A stretch of DNA of 17,118 nucleotides from assembly GCA_045641505.1 (NCBI GenBank), contig JAZUHB010000078.1:1-17118 (forward strand), given 5' to 3'. The translations under genes were made by a program, and so were the position numbers. Shown here piece after piece: positions 1-6,747 of this stretch. Below the pieces are notes generated by a model. The model was not told the origin of the DNA. It ran no database searches and was given only the letters and a program-made list of their open reading frames with translations. Each line of letters starts with the position of its first letter. Position 1 is the stretch's first letter. The DNA comes from JAZQNF01 sp045641505 (lineage in GTDB: Bacteria > Bacillota > Clostridia > Lachnospirales > Bianqueaceae).

Positions 1-792
1 CAGCATCACGCCGATCAGGCTCTCGGAGAAGACGATCGAGACCTTCTGGCGCTCGCCCGCGAACATCGAGAAGTTGACGGAGGCGTAGTTCTTCAGGTCG
101 ATCTCCTCGATCTTATCCTTTTCACGGCGCGGCTCGCCGGTCAGCTTGATGTCCTCCATCCGGTCCACGCGGTAGTTGCGGATCCGGTGCCAGGAGCTGT
201 CCCAGGCGACCAGATAGTAGTTCTCGTCATCCCAGACCAGCGCCACGGGATTGGTCTTGATGTGGTGACCTTCGTAATGATATTCCTTCTCCTTCGAGGC
301 GCCGTAGTGGAAATAGCGGAAGGCGATCAGCGAATCCTCGCCGATGGCGCGGTGGATCGCGTCGACGTTGTAGAAGATCGCCTCGTTCACGTCCTTCACG
401 CTGCTGGAAAGCAGCACCGTGCGCTCCAGCTGCCGGGCTTCGCCCTCGCTGCAGAGGGAGGAAAGCTTCCGGATCAGGCCGCGGCTCTTCTTCTCGGAGA
501 GGAAACGGGAGGCCTGGATGCTGTCCGCGAGGATCTTGAGCTCGGCCATCTCGAAATTCCGGCTGCCGATGTAGTAGCCGCCGTCGGCGCCGCCCTGGTA
601 GCAAACGTCGAAATCCAGGTCGCGGAGGGTCTGGAAGTCGCTGTAGATGCTCTTCCGCTCGGCGTTCACGCCCTCCTCCTCCAGACGGCGGATGATCTCC
701 GCCATCGACATGGGATGCTCCTCGTCGGTCTTCTCCCAGAGCATGCGGAGCAGCAGCAGGATCTTCATCTTCTGATTGGCAGATTTAGGCAT
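1..792 (-). CDS. WYL-domain transcriptional regulator, C-terminus cut by window edge
   Basis: The visible 264 residues start at an ATG at 792 and run off the left edge with no stop. The first ~65 residues fit a DeoR/HTH_11-type winged helix (hydrophobic helix KILLLLRML, then a second helix SMAEIIRRLEEEGV and a recognition-like segment ERKSIYSDFQTLRDL). From about residue 150 the protein fits a WYL domain, with the YYL core at residues 192-194 followed by VAWD and RNYRVDRMEDI. Family knowledge: WYL proteins are DNA-binding regulators, and some (PafBC) respond to DNA damage through the WYL domain. The start overlaps the last 8 bases of mfd, and its ribosome site lies inside mfd, so the two are probably translated together. 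The ligand and target genes cannot be read from the sequence. Family call is firm; function is open. Confidence 0.9.
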   Translation of the reverse strand, partial: MPKSANQKMKILLLLRMLWEKTDEEHPMSMAEIIRRLEEEGVNAERKSIYSDFQTLRDLDFDVCYQGGADGGYYIGSRNFEMAELKILADSIQASRFLSEKKSRGLIRKLSSLCSEGEARQLERTVLLSSSVKDVNEAIFYNVDAIHRAIGEDSLIAFRYFHYGASKEKEYHYEGHHIKTNPVALVWDDENYYLVAWDSSWHRIRNYRVDRMEDIKLTGEPRREKDKIEEIDLKNYASVNFSMFAGERQKVSIVFSESLIGVML

Positions 793-3700
793 CTTGTCCT
801 CCTTTGATGCACTGTACGTCTTTCATTTCCTTCTTGATGCGGTCGAGGAGCACCTCGTCGCGGTCGTCATGCTTCACGCGGATCAGGAGCCTGCTGCGGC
901 CGCCGTTCGAGACGAGACGGGCCGCGCCGGCCTTCCGCGCGAGATAGTCCTGCAGGCAGGGGATGTCGGGCTGCGCGCCGGAGCGGAACGCAAGCGAGAG
1001 CTCTCCGCCGGCGTACTCGACAGTCTCGACGTCCACGCTCTGGCCGAGAGACTTGATGTAGGAAACATCCAGCAGATTGCTGACGCAGAGCGGCATGTCG
1101 GAATAGCGGTCCAGCAGCTCGTCCTGCATGTTGAAGAAGTCCTCCTCGTCGCGGATCGCCGCGATCTTGCGGTAGATCGCCAGCTTCTGGCCCTCGTTGG
1201 GGATGTATTCCGGCGGGATGAAGGCGTTCACCTTTACGTGAACCTCGGTCTCGAAGTCCTCGCGCACCGGCTCGTCCCGGAGATTCGCCATGGCCTCCTC
1301 CAGCAGCTTGCAGTAGAGATCGTAGCCCACCGCGCCCATGTGGCCGTGCTGCTCGGCGCCGAGGATGTTGCCGGCGCCGCGGATCTCGAGGTCGCGCATC
1401 GCGATCTTGAAGCCGCTTCCGAACTCGGTGAACTCGCCGATGGCCTCGAGGCGCTTCGCGGCGGCCTCCGGCAGCACCTTCCCTTTATGGTAGAGGAAAT
1501 AGGCATAGGCCTGGCGGGAGGACCGGCCCACCCGGCCCCGCAGCTGATAGAGCTGGGCGAGGCCCATGGTGTCGGCGTCCTCGATGATGATGGTGTTCAC
1601 GTTGGAGATGTCGAGGCCGGTCTCCACGATGGTGGTGCAGACCAGCACGTCCACCTCGCCCTGGACGAAGCGCAGCATCACGGCCTCGAGCTCCTTTTCG
1701 GACATCTGGCCGTGGGCGAAGGCGACCTGGGCCTCGGGCACCAGGCGCTGCACCCGCAGGGCGACCTCGTCGATGTTCTGGACGCGGTTGTGCAGGAAGA
1801 AGACCTGACCGTTCCGGGCGAGCTCCCGGTAGATGGCCTCGCGGACCAGGGTGTCCTCCTCCTCCATCACGTAGGTCTGGATGGGCTGACGGTCCTGGGG
1901 CGCCTCCTCCAGCAGGCTCATGTCGCGGATGCCGGTGAGGCTCATGTGGAGGGTGCGGGGGATGGGCGTCGCGGTGAGCGTCAGCACATCCACGTCCTCC
2001 TTCATCGCCTTCATCTTTTCCTTGTGGCCGACGCCGAAGCGCTGCTCCTCGTCCACCACCAAAAGGCCCAGATCCTTGAACTTCACGTCGTCGCTGAGGA
2101 GCCGGTGGGTGCCGATCAGGATGTCCACCTGGCCCCGGGCGGTGTCGCGGATGGCGGTCTGCATCTCCTGGGGATTGCGGAAGCGCGAGAGGAGCTCGAC
2201 CCGGATGGGATAGTCCCGCATGCGGGAGCTGAAGGTGTTGTAATGCTGCTGCGCGAGGATGGTGGTGGGGGCGAGCATCGCCACCTGCTTGCCGTCCTGC
2301 ACGCACTTGAAGGCGGCGCGGATCGCGACCTCGGTCTTGCCGTAGCCCACGTCGCCGCAGATCAGGCGGTCCATGATGGAGGAGCTTTCCATGTCCCGCT
2401 TCGTGTCCTCGATGGCCGCCAGCTGGTCGGCCGTCTCGTCGTAGGGGAAGAGCTCCTCGAACTCCCGCTGCCAGACGTTGTCCGGCGAGAACTGGTAGCC
2501 GGGGCGGGCCTTCCGGGCCGCGTAGAGGGAAACCAGATCCTCCGCGAGCTCCGCCACGCCCTCCTTGACCTTCATCTTGGTGCGGGCCCATTCGGTGCCG
2601 CCCAGCTTGTTCAGCTTGGGGACGGCGTCCTCGCCCGCCGAGTATTTCTGCAGAAGGTCCAGCGAGGTGGTCGGCACGTAGAGCACGCCGCCGTCCTTGT
2701 AGACGATCTTGAAATAATCCCGGCGCCGGTCATCCTCGCCCATCTGGACGATGCCGCGGTAGATGCCCACGCCGTGGTTTTCGTGTACGATGTAGTCGCC
2801 GATTTTGAGGTCCGCGAAGCTGTCCAGCTTGGAGCCCGCGAAGCGTTTGCGGCGCTTGCCGGTCTTTCTGCTCTCGCCGGTCTCCCTAAGCGGGATCAGC
2901 GCGAGCTTCAGCGCCGGGAAGGCAAAGCCCTGGGTGAGCTTGCCGTGAGCCACCGCGACCGCGCCCGCGTGGGGAAGATCCCCGAGGTTCTCGTAGGCGT
3001 AGGCGGAAATATCCTCATGGGAGAGCTCTCCCACGAGCCGCGGGATCTGCAGCGAGCTCTCGCAGAAGAGGACCGTGCGGTAGCCGAGCCGCACGTTGCT
3101 CCGAAGCTCCGCGAGGAGCGTGTTCTCCGCGGTCTGGATACCGCTCACGCTGCGGCTCTGCAGGTCCAGGATCTCCTTTACCGGGAAAGCGTTCTCGTTG
3201 CCGGCAAGCAGCCCGCAGCTGTAGATGCGCGGGAAGCGGCCGAGCGCGTGTTCGATCTCCGCGCGGTCCGGATACATCGCCGCCTGCGAGGCAAGAAGGT
3301 AGCCCTTCTGCAGACGGTGCCCGACGCTGTCGCGGAGCTCCTCCTCCAGCACCCGCTGCTTCTCGGCGGTGCGGGCGGGCTCCTGCACGAAGATCAGACA
3401 ATCCTCCGGCAGATAGTCCGCGAAGGTCACGGAATCGGGGAAAAACAGGGGCACGTAGCTTTCGAGCCCCCGGTAGCTTCCGTTCTCGAGGCGTTCGAGC
3501 AGCGCGGCGCAGAGGCCCTTGAGCCGCTCTTCCTCCTCTTCCATTCCGAGCTTATGCAGGGAGGCCGCGCCGGAAGAGAGCTCCGCGCGGATGCGCTTCG
3601 TGCCCTCCAGCATGCGCGCCCGGTCCACCATGATCTCCGTCGCGGGGAAGACCGTGAAGCCGTCCACATGCTTGACGGAGCGCTGGCTCTCCACGTCCAG

Positions 3701-4324
3701 GACGCGGACCGTGTCGATCTCATCGCCCCAGAACTCGACGCGGCGGGCGGTGTCCTCCGTCAGCGAATAGACGTCCAGGATGCCGCCGCGGATCGAAAAC
3801 TGTCCCGGCGCCTCCACCTGGTCCCGGCGCTCGTAGCCCATGCGGACGAGCTGCTCGGCCGCCTCCGCCATGGGAAGCGTGTCGCCGATGCGGCGGCTGA
3901 GCACGAAGGAATTCCACGCGGCGCGGGGCATCATGCGGTCGTAGAAGGCCTCGACGGACATCACGAGGGTGGGCTTCTTCTCCTCCCGGAGGCAGCGCAG
4001 CACCTTCGTGCGGTCGCCCTCGATGGCGAGGCCCTTCACGTCGGCCTGGTAGAACAGCGGGTCCTTGCCGGGGAAGAACAGCGGCTCGGGCCGGGTCTCC
4101 TCCTTCATGAACAGCCGGACATCCTCCAGCACCGTGCGGGCCTTCAGCTCGTTGGAGGTGACGACGCAAAGCGGCCGGTCCGCGAGAACGGCAAGGGCGC
4201 AGGCCAGGAGCGTCTCGGCGCCGTCGCCCAGTCCGTAGACCAGGGCGGACGAGCGCTGCTCCACCCGCGCGAGTGCGGCCTTTACGGCCGGTTCGTGCGC
4301 TAACGCGCTGAGTAAACCCTTCAT
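785..4324 (-). CDS. mfd: Transcription-repair coupling factor Mfd
   Basis: A full-length 1179-residue Mfd, the usual size. Mfd is a cytoplasmic ATP-driven DNA translocase that pushes stalled RNA polymerase off damaged DNA and recruits UvrA. Order of domains seen: an N-terminal UvrB-homology module (residues ~1-350, with FSIRGGILDVYS near 180), the RNA-polymerase interaction domain around 505-560 (IGDYIVHENHGVGIYRGI, D510), then superfamily 2 translocase motors. Walker A GDVGYGKT is at 657-664, the DEEQ box at 758-761, followed by TATPIPRTLH and the late motifs IVETGLDI and QLRGRVGR. A TRCF C-terminal domain follows. The ATG overlaps the pth stop as ATGA (4 bases) and the 3' end overlaps the WYL gene, so it is the middle gene of a tight operon read from the pth promoter. 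All key motifs are intact. Identification is certain. Confidence 0.98.
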   Translation of the reverse strand: MKGLLSALAHEPAVKAALARVEQRSSALVYGLGDGAETLLACALAVLADRPLCVVTSNELKARTVLEDVRLFMKEETRPEPLFFPGKDPLFYQADVKGLAIEGDRTKVLRCLREEKKPTLVMSVEAFYDRMMPRAAWNSFVLSRRIGDTLPMAEAAEQLVRMGYERRDQVEAPGQFSIRGGILDVYSLTEDTARRVEFWGDEIDTVRVLDVESQRSVKHVDGFTVFPATEIMVDRARMLEGTKRIRAELSSGAASLHKLGMEEEEERLKGLCAALLERLENGSYRGLESYVPLFFPDSVTFADYLPEDCLIFVQEPARTAEKQRVLEEELRDSVGHRLQKGYLLASQAAMYPDRAEIEHALGRFPRIYSCGLLAGNENAFPVKEILDLQSRSVSGIQTAENTLLAELRSNVRLGYRTVLFCESSLQIPRLVGELSHEDISAYAYENLGDLPHAGAVAVAHGKLTQGFAFPALKLALIPLRETGESRKTGKRRKRFAGSKLDSFADLKIGDYIVHENHGVGIYRGIVQMGEDDRRRDYFKIVYKDGGVLYVPTTSLDLLQKYSAGEDAVPKLNKLGGTEWARTKMKVKEGVAELAEDLVSLYAARKARPGYQFSPDNVWQREFEELFPYDETADQLAAIEDTKRDMESSSIMDRLICGDVGYGKTEVAIRAAFKCVQDGKQVAMLAPTTILAQQHYNTFSSRMRDYPIRVELLSRFRNPQEMQTAIRDTARGQVDILIGTHRLLSDDVKFKDLGLLVVDEEQRFGVGHKEKMKAMKEDVDVLTLTATPIPRTLHMSLTGIRDMSLLEEAPQDRQPIQTYVMEEEDTLVREAIYRELARNGQVFFLHNRVQNIDEVALRVQRLVPEAQVAFAHGQMSEKELEAVMLRFVQGEVDVLVCTTIVETGLDISNVNTIIIEDADTMGLAQLYQLRGRVGRSSRQAYAYFLYHKGKVLPEAAAKRLEAIGEFTEFGSGFKIAMRDLEIRGAGNILGAEQHGHMGAVGYDLYCKLLEEAMANLRDEPVREDFETEVHVKVNAFIPPEYIPNEGQKLAIYRKIAAIRDEEDFFNMQDELLDRYSDMPLCVSNLLDVSYIKSLGQSVDVETVEYAGGELSLAFRSGAQPDIPCLQDYLARKAGAARLVSNGGRSRLLIRVKHDDRDEVLLDRIKKEMKDVQCIKGGQDA
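798..805 (-). promoter_or_regulatory. Ribosome binding site of the WYL gene, inside mfd
   Basis: On the minus strand AAAGGAGG lies 5 bases before the ATG at 792, within the last codons of mfd. It is a full-strength Shine-Dalgarno sequence and fixes the start of the WYL gene. Its placement, together with the 8-base gene overlap, points to translational coupling with mfd. Confidence 0.85.
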
Positions 4325-4956
4325 TCTTTCGTTTCTTCCTTGGTTTCCTGCGCCGCGGGCGGGACGGTCTTCTCTTCCTTCGGCGCCTTTTTGACGTTGA
4401 CGTTGAAGCGGTTCATCGTGACGGACGGACCGTTCTTCACCCAGCAGAGCGCCGCCTCGGCCGCCTTCGTGCAGAGCTCGCGCACCGCGGGGATCTCCGC
4501 GGGCGTGAACTTCGCCAGCACGAAATCGGCCAGATCCCAGCCCTCGGGCTTTTCGCCCACGCCGAGCCGGATCCGCGCGAAGTTCTCGCTCTGGGTCTGC
4601 GCGATGATATTCTTCAGACCGTTGTGGCCGCCGGCCGAGCCCTGGGCGCGCACGCGGAGCGAGCCGAAGGGCAGCGCCACGTCGTCGCAGATCACCAGGA
4701 TGTCCTCCGGCGCGATCTTATAGAAAGAGGCGATCTCCCGGACCGCGATGCCGCTCAGGTTCATGTAGGTCTGCGGACGGCAGACGATCAGCTGCTCGCC
4801 GGCGTAGCTCCCCTGCGAGACGCAGGCGTGGAAGCGCAGTCTCTCCCGGTCGAAGCCCAGCTTCTGACGGACGATCTCCGCCGCGTCGAAGCCCACGTTG
4901 TGCCGCGTCGCGGCGTAGCGGGCTTCGGGATTTCCCAAACCGACGATCAGTTTCAT
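4321..4956 (-). CDS. pth: Peptidyl-tRNA hydrolase
   Basis: Pth cleaves the ester bond of peptidyl-tRNAs released by stalled ribosomes and recycles the tRNA. The 211-residue protein has the family fold from its first residues (KLIVGLGNPEARYAATRHNVGF). The catalytic and binding residues are all present: N9, H19 (catalytic base), N66 in TYMNLSG, D91 in CDDVALPFG and N112 in SAGGHNG. It is about 15-20 residues longer than typical because of a Lys/Glu/Pro-rich tail after residue ~187 that looks disordered. The start is supported by AGGAG 8 bases upstream. It is first in the pth-mfd-WYL operon and its stop codon shares ATGA with the mfd start. A sigma-A-like promoter lies about 45-70 bases upstream. 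The pth-mfd pairing is common in Bacillota. Confidence 0.97.
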   Translation of the reverse strand: MKLIVGLGNPEARYAATRHNVGFDAAEIVRQKLGFDRERLRFHACVSQGSYAGEQLIVCRPQTYMNLSGIAVREIASFYKIAPEDILVICDDVALPFGSLRVRAQGSAGGHNGLKNIIAQTQSENFARIRLGVGEKPEGWDLADFVLAKFTPAEIPAVRELCTKAAEAALCWVKNGPSVTMNRFNVNVKKAPKEEKTVPPAAQETKEETKE

Positions 4957-4998
4957 AGTTCATTCTCCTCTGTTTCTGTCCAATAAATGACACTTTAC

Positions 4999-5027
4999 AG
5001 TATGCCACAGCCGCGGCGAAAAAGCAA
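4999..5027 (-). promoter_or_regulatory. Predicted sigma-A promoter of pth-mfd-WYL
   Basis: On the minus strand a -35 box TTGCTT (5022-5027) and a -10 box CATACT (4999-5004) are separated by 17 bases. Transcription would start near 4992 and give a short leader of about 35 bases before pth. The match is good but not perfect, and there is no experimental support. Confidence 0.65.
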
Positions 5028-5044
5028 CCGTCCCGGCCGAAAGA

Positions 5045-5073
5045 TTGACAACGGGGCCCCGCGGGACTATACT
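5045..5073 (+). promoter_or_regulatory. Predicted sigma-A promoter of murC
   Basis: A perfect -35 TTGACA (5045-5050), a 17-base spacer and a near-perfect -10 TATACT (5068-5073) precede murC. The spacer contains the 8-base palindrome GGGGCCCC (5053-5060). The leader would be about 45 bases. This is one of the strongest-looking promoters in the window. Confidence 0.85.
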
Positions 5074-5109
5074 GTACCTAATAACCATACCCTGAAAATT
5101 GCATGTCAT

Positions 5110-5114
5110 GGAGG
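5110..5114 (+). promoter_or_regulatory. Ribosome binding site deciding the murC start
   Basis: GGAGG stands 11 bases before the ATG at 5126. The spacing is a little long, but this is the only Shine-Dalgarno-like sequence available. It overlaps codons that would follow the alternative ATG at 5108, which argues against that start. Confidence 0.6.
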
Positions 5115-5125
5115 CTTTCTCTGCG

Positions 5126-6490
5126 ATGAAAAATATACACTTCATCGGCATCGGCGGCATCAGCATGAGCGGCATCGCGCAGATCCTTTCCGCGCGGGGC
5201 TACCGCGTCACCGGTTCCGATCTGAAGGAGACCGAGATCACCGAGCATCTCATTTCCCTGGGCATCCCCGTCGCGATCGGGCAGCGTGCCGAAAACATCA
5301 CCGAGGACATGGACACCATCGTCTACACCGCGGCGGTCAAGGAGGACAACGAAGAGCTCCGCGCCGCCCGCGCCCTGGCCGAGCGGGTCCCGGGCACCCG
5401 CGTCATCGAGCGCGCCGTGCTCCTGGGCGACCTCTTCGACGAGTACGGCGTACCCGTGGCGGTCGCCGGCACCCACGGCAAGACCTCGACCAGCAGCATG
5501 ATCTCCTACATCTATATGCAGGCGGGCAAGGATCCCACCGTCGCGATCGGCGGCATCCTGCAGAACCTGGGCGAAAACTTCCGGGTAGGCAACTCCTCCT
5601 ATATGATCATCGAAGCCTGCGAATACATGGACAGCTTCCTGCATTTCCATCCGAAGGTGAGCGTGATCACGAACATCGAGGCGGAGCACCTGGACTACTT
5701 CCAGAACTTCGACAACATCAAGGCCTCCTTCCGCAAGTATGTGGAGGGGATGCGTCCCGCCGGCACGCTGATCGTGGGCAAGGAGCTCGCCGGGCTCTTC
5801 TCCGACTTCACCGGCCGCCTCTGGACCGTCTCGCTGAAGGCCCCGGCCGATATCCTGGCCGCGGACATCACGCCCCACATGGACTCCGTCGGCGCTTCCT
5901 TCGACGTGATCTTCAAGGGCGAGAACCTGGGCCGCGTGGACCTCTACGTGCCCGGCCATCACCTGATCTATGACGCTCTCTGCGCGATCGGCGCGGCGCT
6001 GGCCGACGGCATCGCGTTCGACGACATCAAAAAGGGCATCGCCAGCTACCGCAGCACGAAGAAGCGCTTCGAATTCAAGGGTCAGGTGGGCGGCGTCACC
6101 GTCGTGGACGATTACGCGCACCATCCCTCCGAGATCCGGGCCACCCTCGAGGCGGCGCACGAGGTCCCGCACCGGGAGCTCTACGTGGTCTTCCAGCCCC
6201 ACACCTTCAGCCGCACCAAGAGCTTCCTGCCCCAGTTCGCCGAGGCGCTCTCCGCCGCCGACCACGTGGTGCTCGCGAAGATCTTCCCGGCCCGCGAGAA
6301 GGATCCGGGCGACATCAGCTCCCAGGATATCGCGGATCTGATGACCGAAAAGGGCTGCGACGCGACCTACATTCCCGACTTCGACGGGATCGAAAATTTT
6401 CTTCTGAAAAATCTTTCCCCCGGGGATTTGTTGATAACCATGGGGGCCGGAGATGTGGTATCCATCGGCGAATCGCTGCTGGGACACTGA
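5126..6490 (+). CDS. murC: UDP-N-acetylmuramate--L-alanine ligase
   Basis: MurC adds L-alanine to UDP-N-acetylmuramic acid with ATP, the first step of the peptidoglycan stem peptide, in the cytoplasm. The 454-residue protein starts with the nucleotide-sugar binding loop FIGIGGISMSG (residues 6-16). It has the ATP loop GTHGKT at 115-120, the EACEYMDSF and NIEAEHLDYF segments of the central domain, and the C-terminal signature DDYAHHPSE starting at D328. Length is typical. I chose the ATG at 5126 because GGAGG lies at 5110-5114 and the protein begins directly at the Rossmann strand; in-frame starts further upstream (TTG at 5099, ATG at 5108) lack a ribosome site and add unlikely residues. It stands alone on its own promoter, divergent from pth. 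No clear terminator follows, so read-through into the DnaD-type gene is possible. Confidence 0.97.
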   Translation: MKNIHFIGIGGISMSGIAQILSARGYRVTGSDLKETEITEHLISLGIPVAIGQRAENITEDMDTIVYTAAVKEDNEELRAARALAERVPGTRVIERAVLLGDLFDEYGVPVAVAGTHGKTSTSSMISYIYMQAGKDPTVAIGGILQNLGENFRVGNSSYMIIEACEYMDSFLHFHPKVSVITNIEAEHLDYFQNFDNIKASFRKYVEGMRPAGTLIVGKELAGLFSDFTGRLWTVSLKAPADILAADITPHMDSVGASFDVIFKGENLGRVDLYVPGHHLIYDALCAIGAALADGIAFDDIKKGIASYRSTKKRFEFKGQVGGVTVVDDYAHHPSEIRATLEAAHEVPHRELYVVFQPHTFSRTKSFLPQFAEALSAADHVVLAKIFPAREKDPGDISSQDIADLMTEKGCDATYIPDFDGIENFLLKNLSPGDLLITMGAGDVVSIGESLLGH

Positions 6491-6491
6491 G

Positions 6492-6635
6492 TTGTCCACT
6501 TTATCCACAAACCCTTGACAGACCCAGATTGTGCACAACTCGCAGACAGCTGTGCACAATTTTATTTTTCGCGAAAACACCTGAAATAAAGGGTTCCGGG
6601 AGTTTTCCCCTCCTCTTTTCCGGGAGTTTTCCACA
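6492..6635. promoter_or_regulatory. Cluster of DnaA-box-like 9-mers upstream of helicase-loading genes
   Basis: This intergenic region (6491-6747) is more AT-rich than its surroundings. It contains a perfect consensus DnaA box TTATCCACA at 6501-6509. Abutting it head to tail is TTGTCCACT at 6492-6500 (the high-GC box TTGTCCACA with one change). TTGTGCACA at 6529-6537, which is nearly palindromic and also reads on the minus strand, its minus-strand copy at 6551-6559, and TTTTCCACA at 6627-6635 each differ from TTATNCACA by one base. An AT-rich run lies at 6558-6590. The next genes code for a DnaD-type protein and a helicase loader, so control by DnaA is a natural inference. The motifs are seen directly; binding is not shown. 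Confidence 0.6.
6594..6632 (+). repeat. Two 15-bp direct repeats, 24-bp period
   Basis: TTCCGGGAGTTTTCC occurs exactly at 6594-6608 and again at 6618-6632. The spacer is a C/T-rich stretch (CCTCCTCTT). The second copy runs straight into CCACA, so its end doubles as a DnaA-box-like sequence. The first copy contains the short inverted repeat GGGA-GTTT-TCCC. Possible roles are a protein binding site or part of an initiation-like element; the sequence alone does not decide. Confidence 0.75.
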
Positions 6636-6647
6636 GTCTCCGTTTAT

Positions 6648-6678
6648 TTGTCCCCCGCCGGCCGGTGAATTGTCCCCC
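6648..6678 (+). repeat. Two TTGTCCCCC direct repeats flanking a palindrome
   Basis: TTGTCCCCC is found at 6648-6656 and 6670-6678, 22 bases apart start to start (two helical turns). The palindrome CCGGCCGG (6658-6665) lies between them. The second copy ends 2 bases before the predicted -35 box of the DnaD-type gene, where an activator or repressor could act. Confidence 0.6.
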
Positions 6679-6680
6679 TC

Positions 6681-6709
6681 TTTTCAAAACGAAAAAGGCG
6701 CGTTATAAT
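6681..6709 (+). promoter_or_regulatory. Predicted sigma-A promoter of the DnaD-type/helicase-loader operon
   Basis: A consensus -10 TATAAT (6704-6709) is preceded at 17 bases by TTTTCA (6681-6686), which matches TTGACA at four of six positions. The leader to the ATG at 6748 is about 30 bases. The DnaA-box-like cluster lies 46-190 bases upstream of the -35. Confidence 0.8.
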
Positions 6710-6747
6710 CCCAATACTTTTGAAACAAAAAAAGAGAGAAAAGTTCC

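Noticed and set aside
776..4303. Very long open frame antisense to mfd
   Set aside because: Mirrors the codon bias of mfd in GC-rich DNA; low-complexity His/Leu/Glu/Val-rich translation, no family motif, no ribosome site.
6515..6520. Second promoter from the perfect TTGACA
   Set aside because: No acceptable -10 at 16-18 bases downstream.
5078..6634. Long open frame antisense to murC
   Set aside because: Its translation is a shadow of murC codons, and it would span the murC promoter leader and part of the DnaA-box region.
6491..6747. Chromosomal origin oriC
   Set aside because: No dnaA, dnaN, rpmH or gyrase genes nearby; DnaA-box-like sites alone do not prove an origin, so it is listed as a regulatory cluster.
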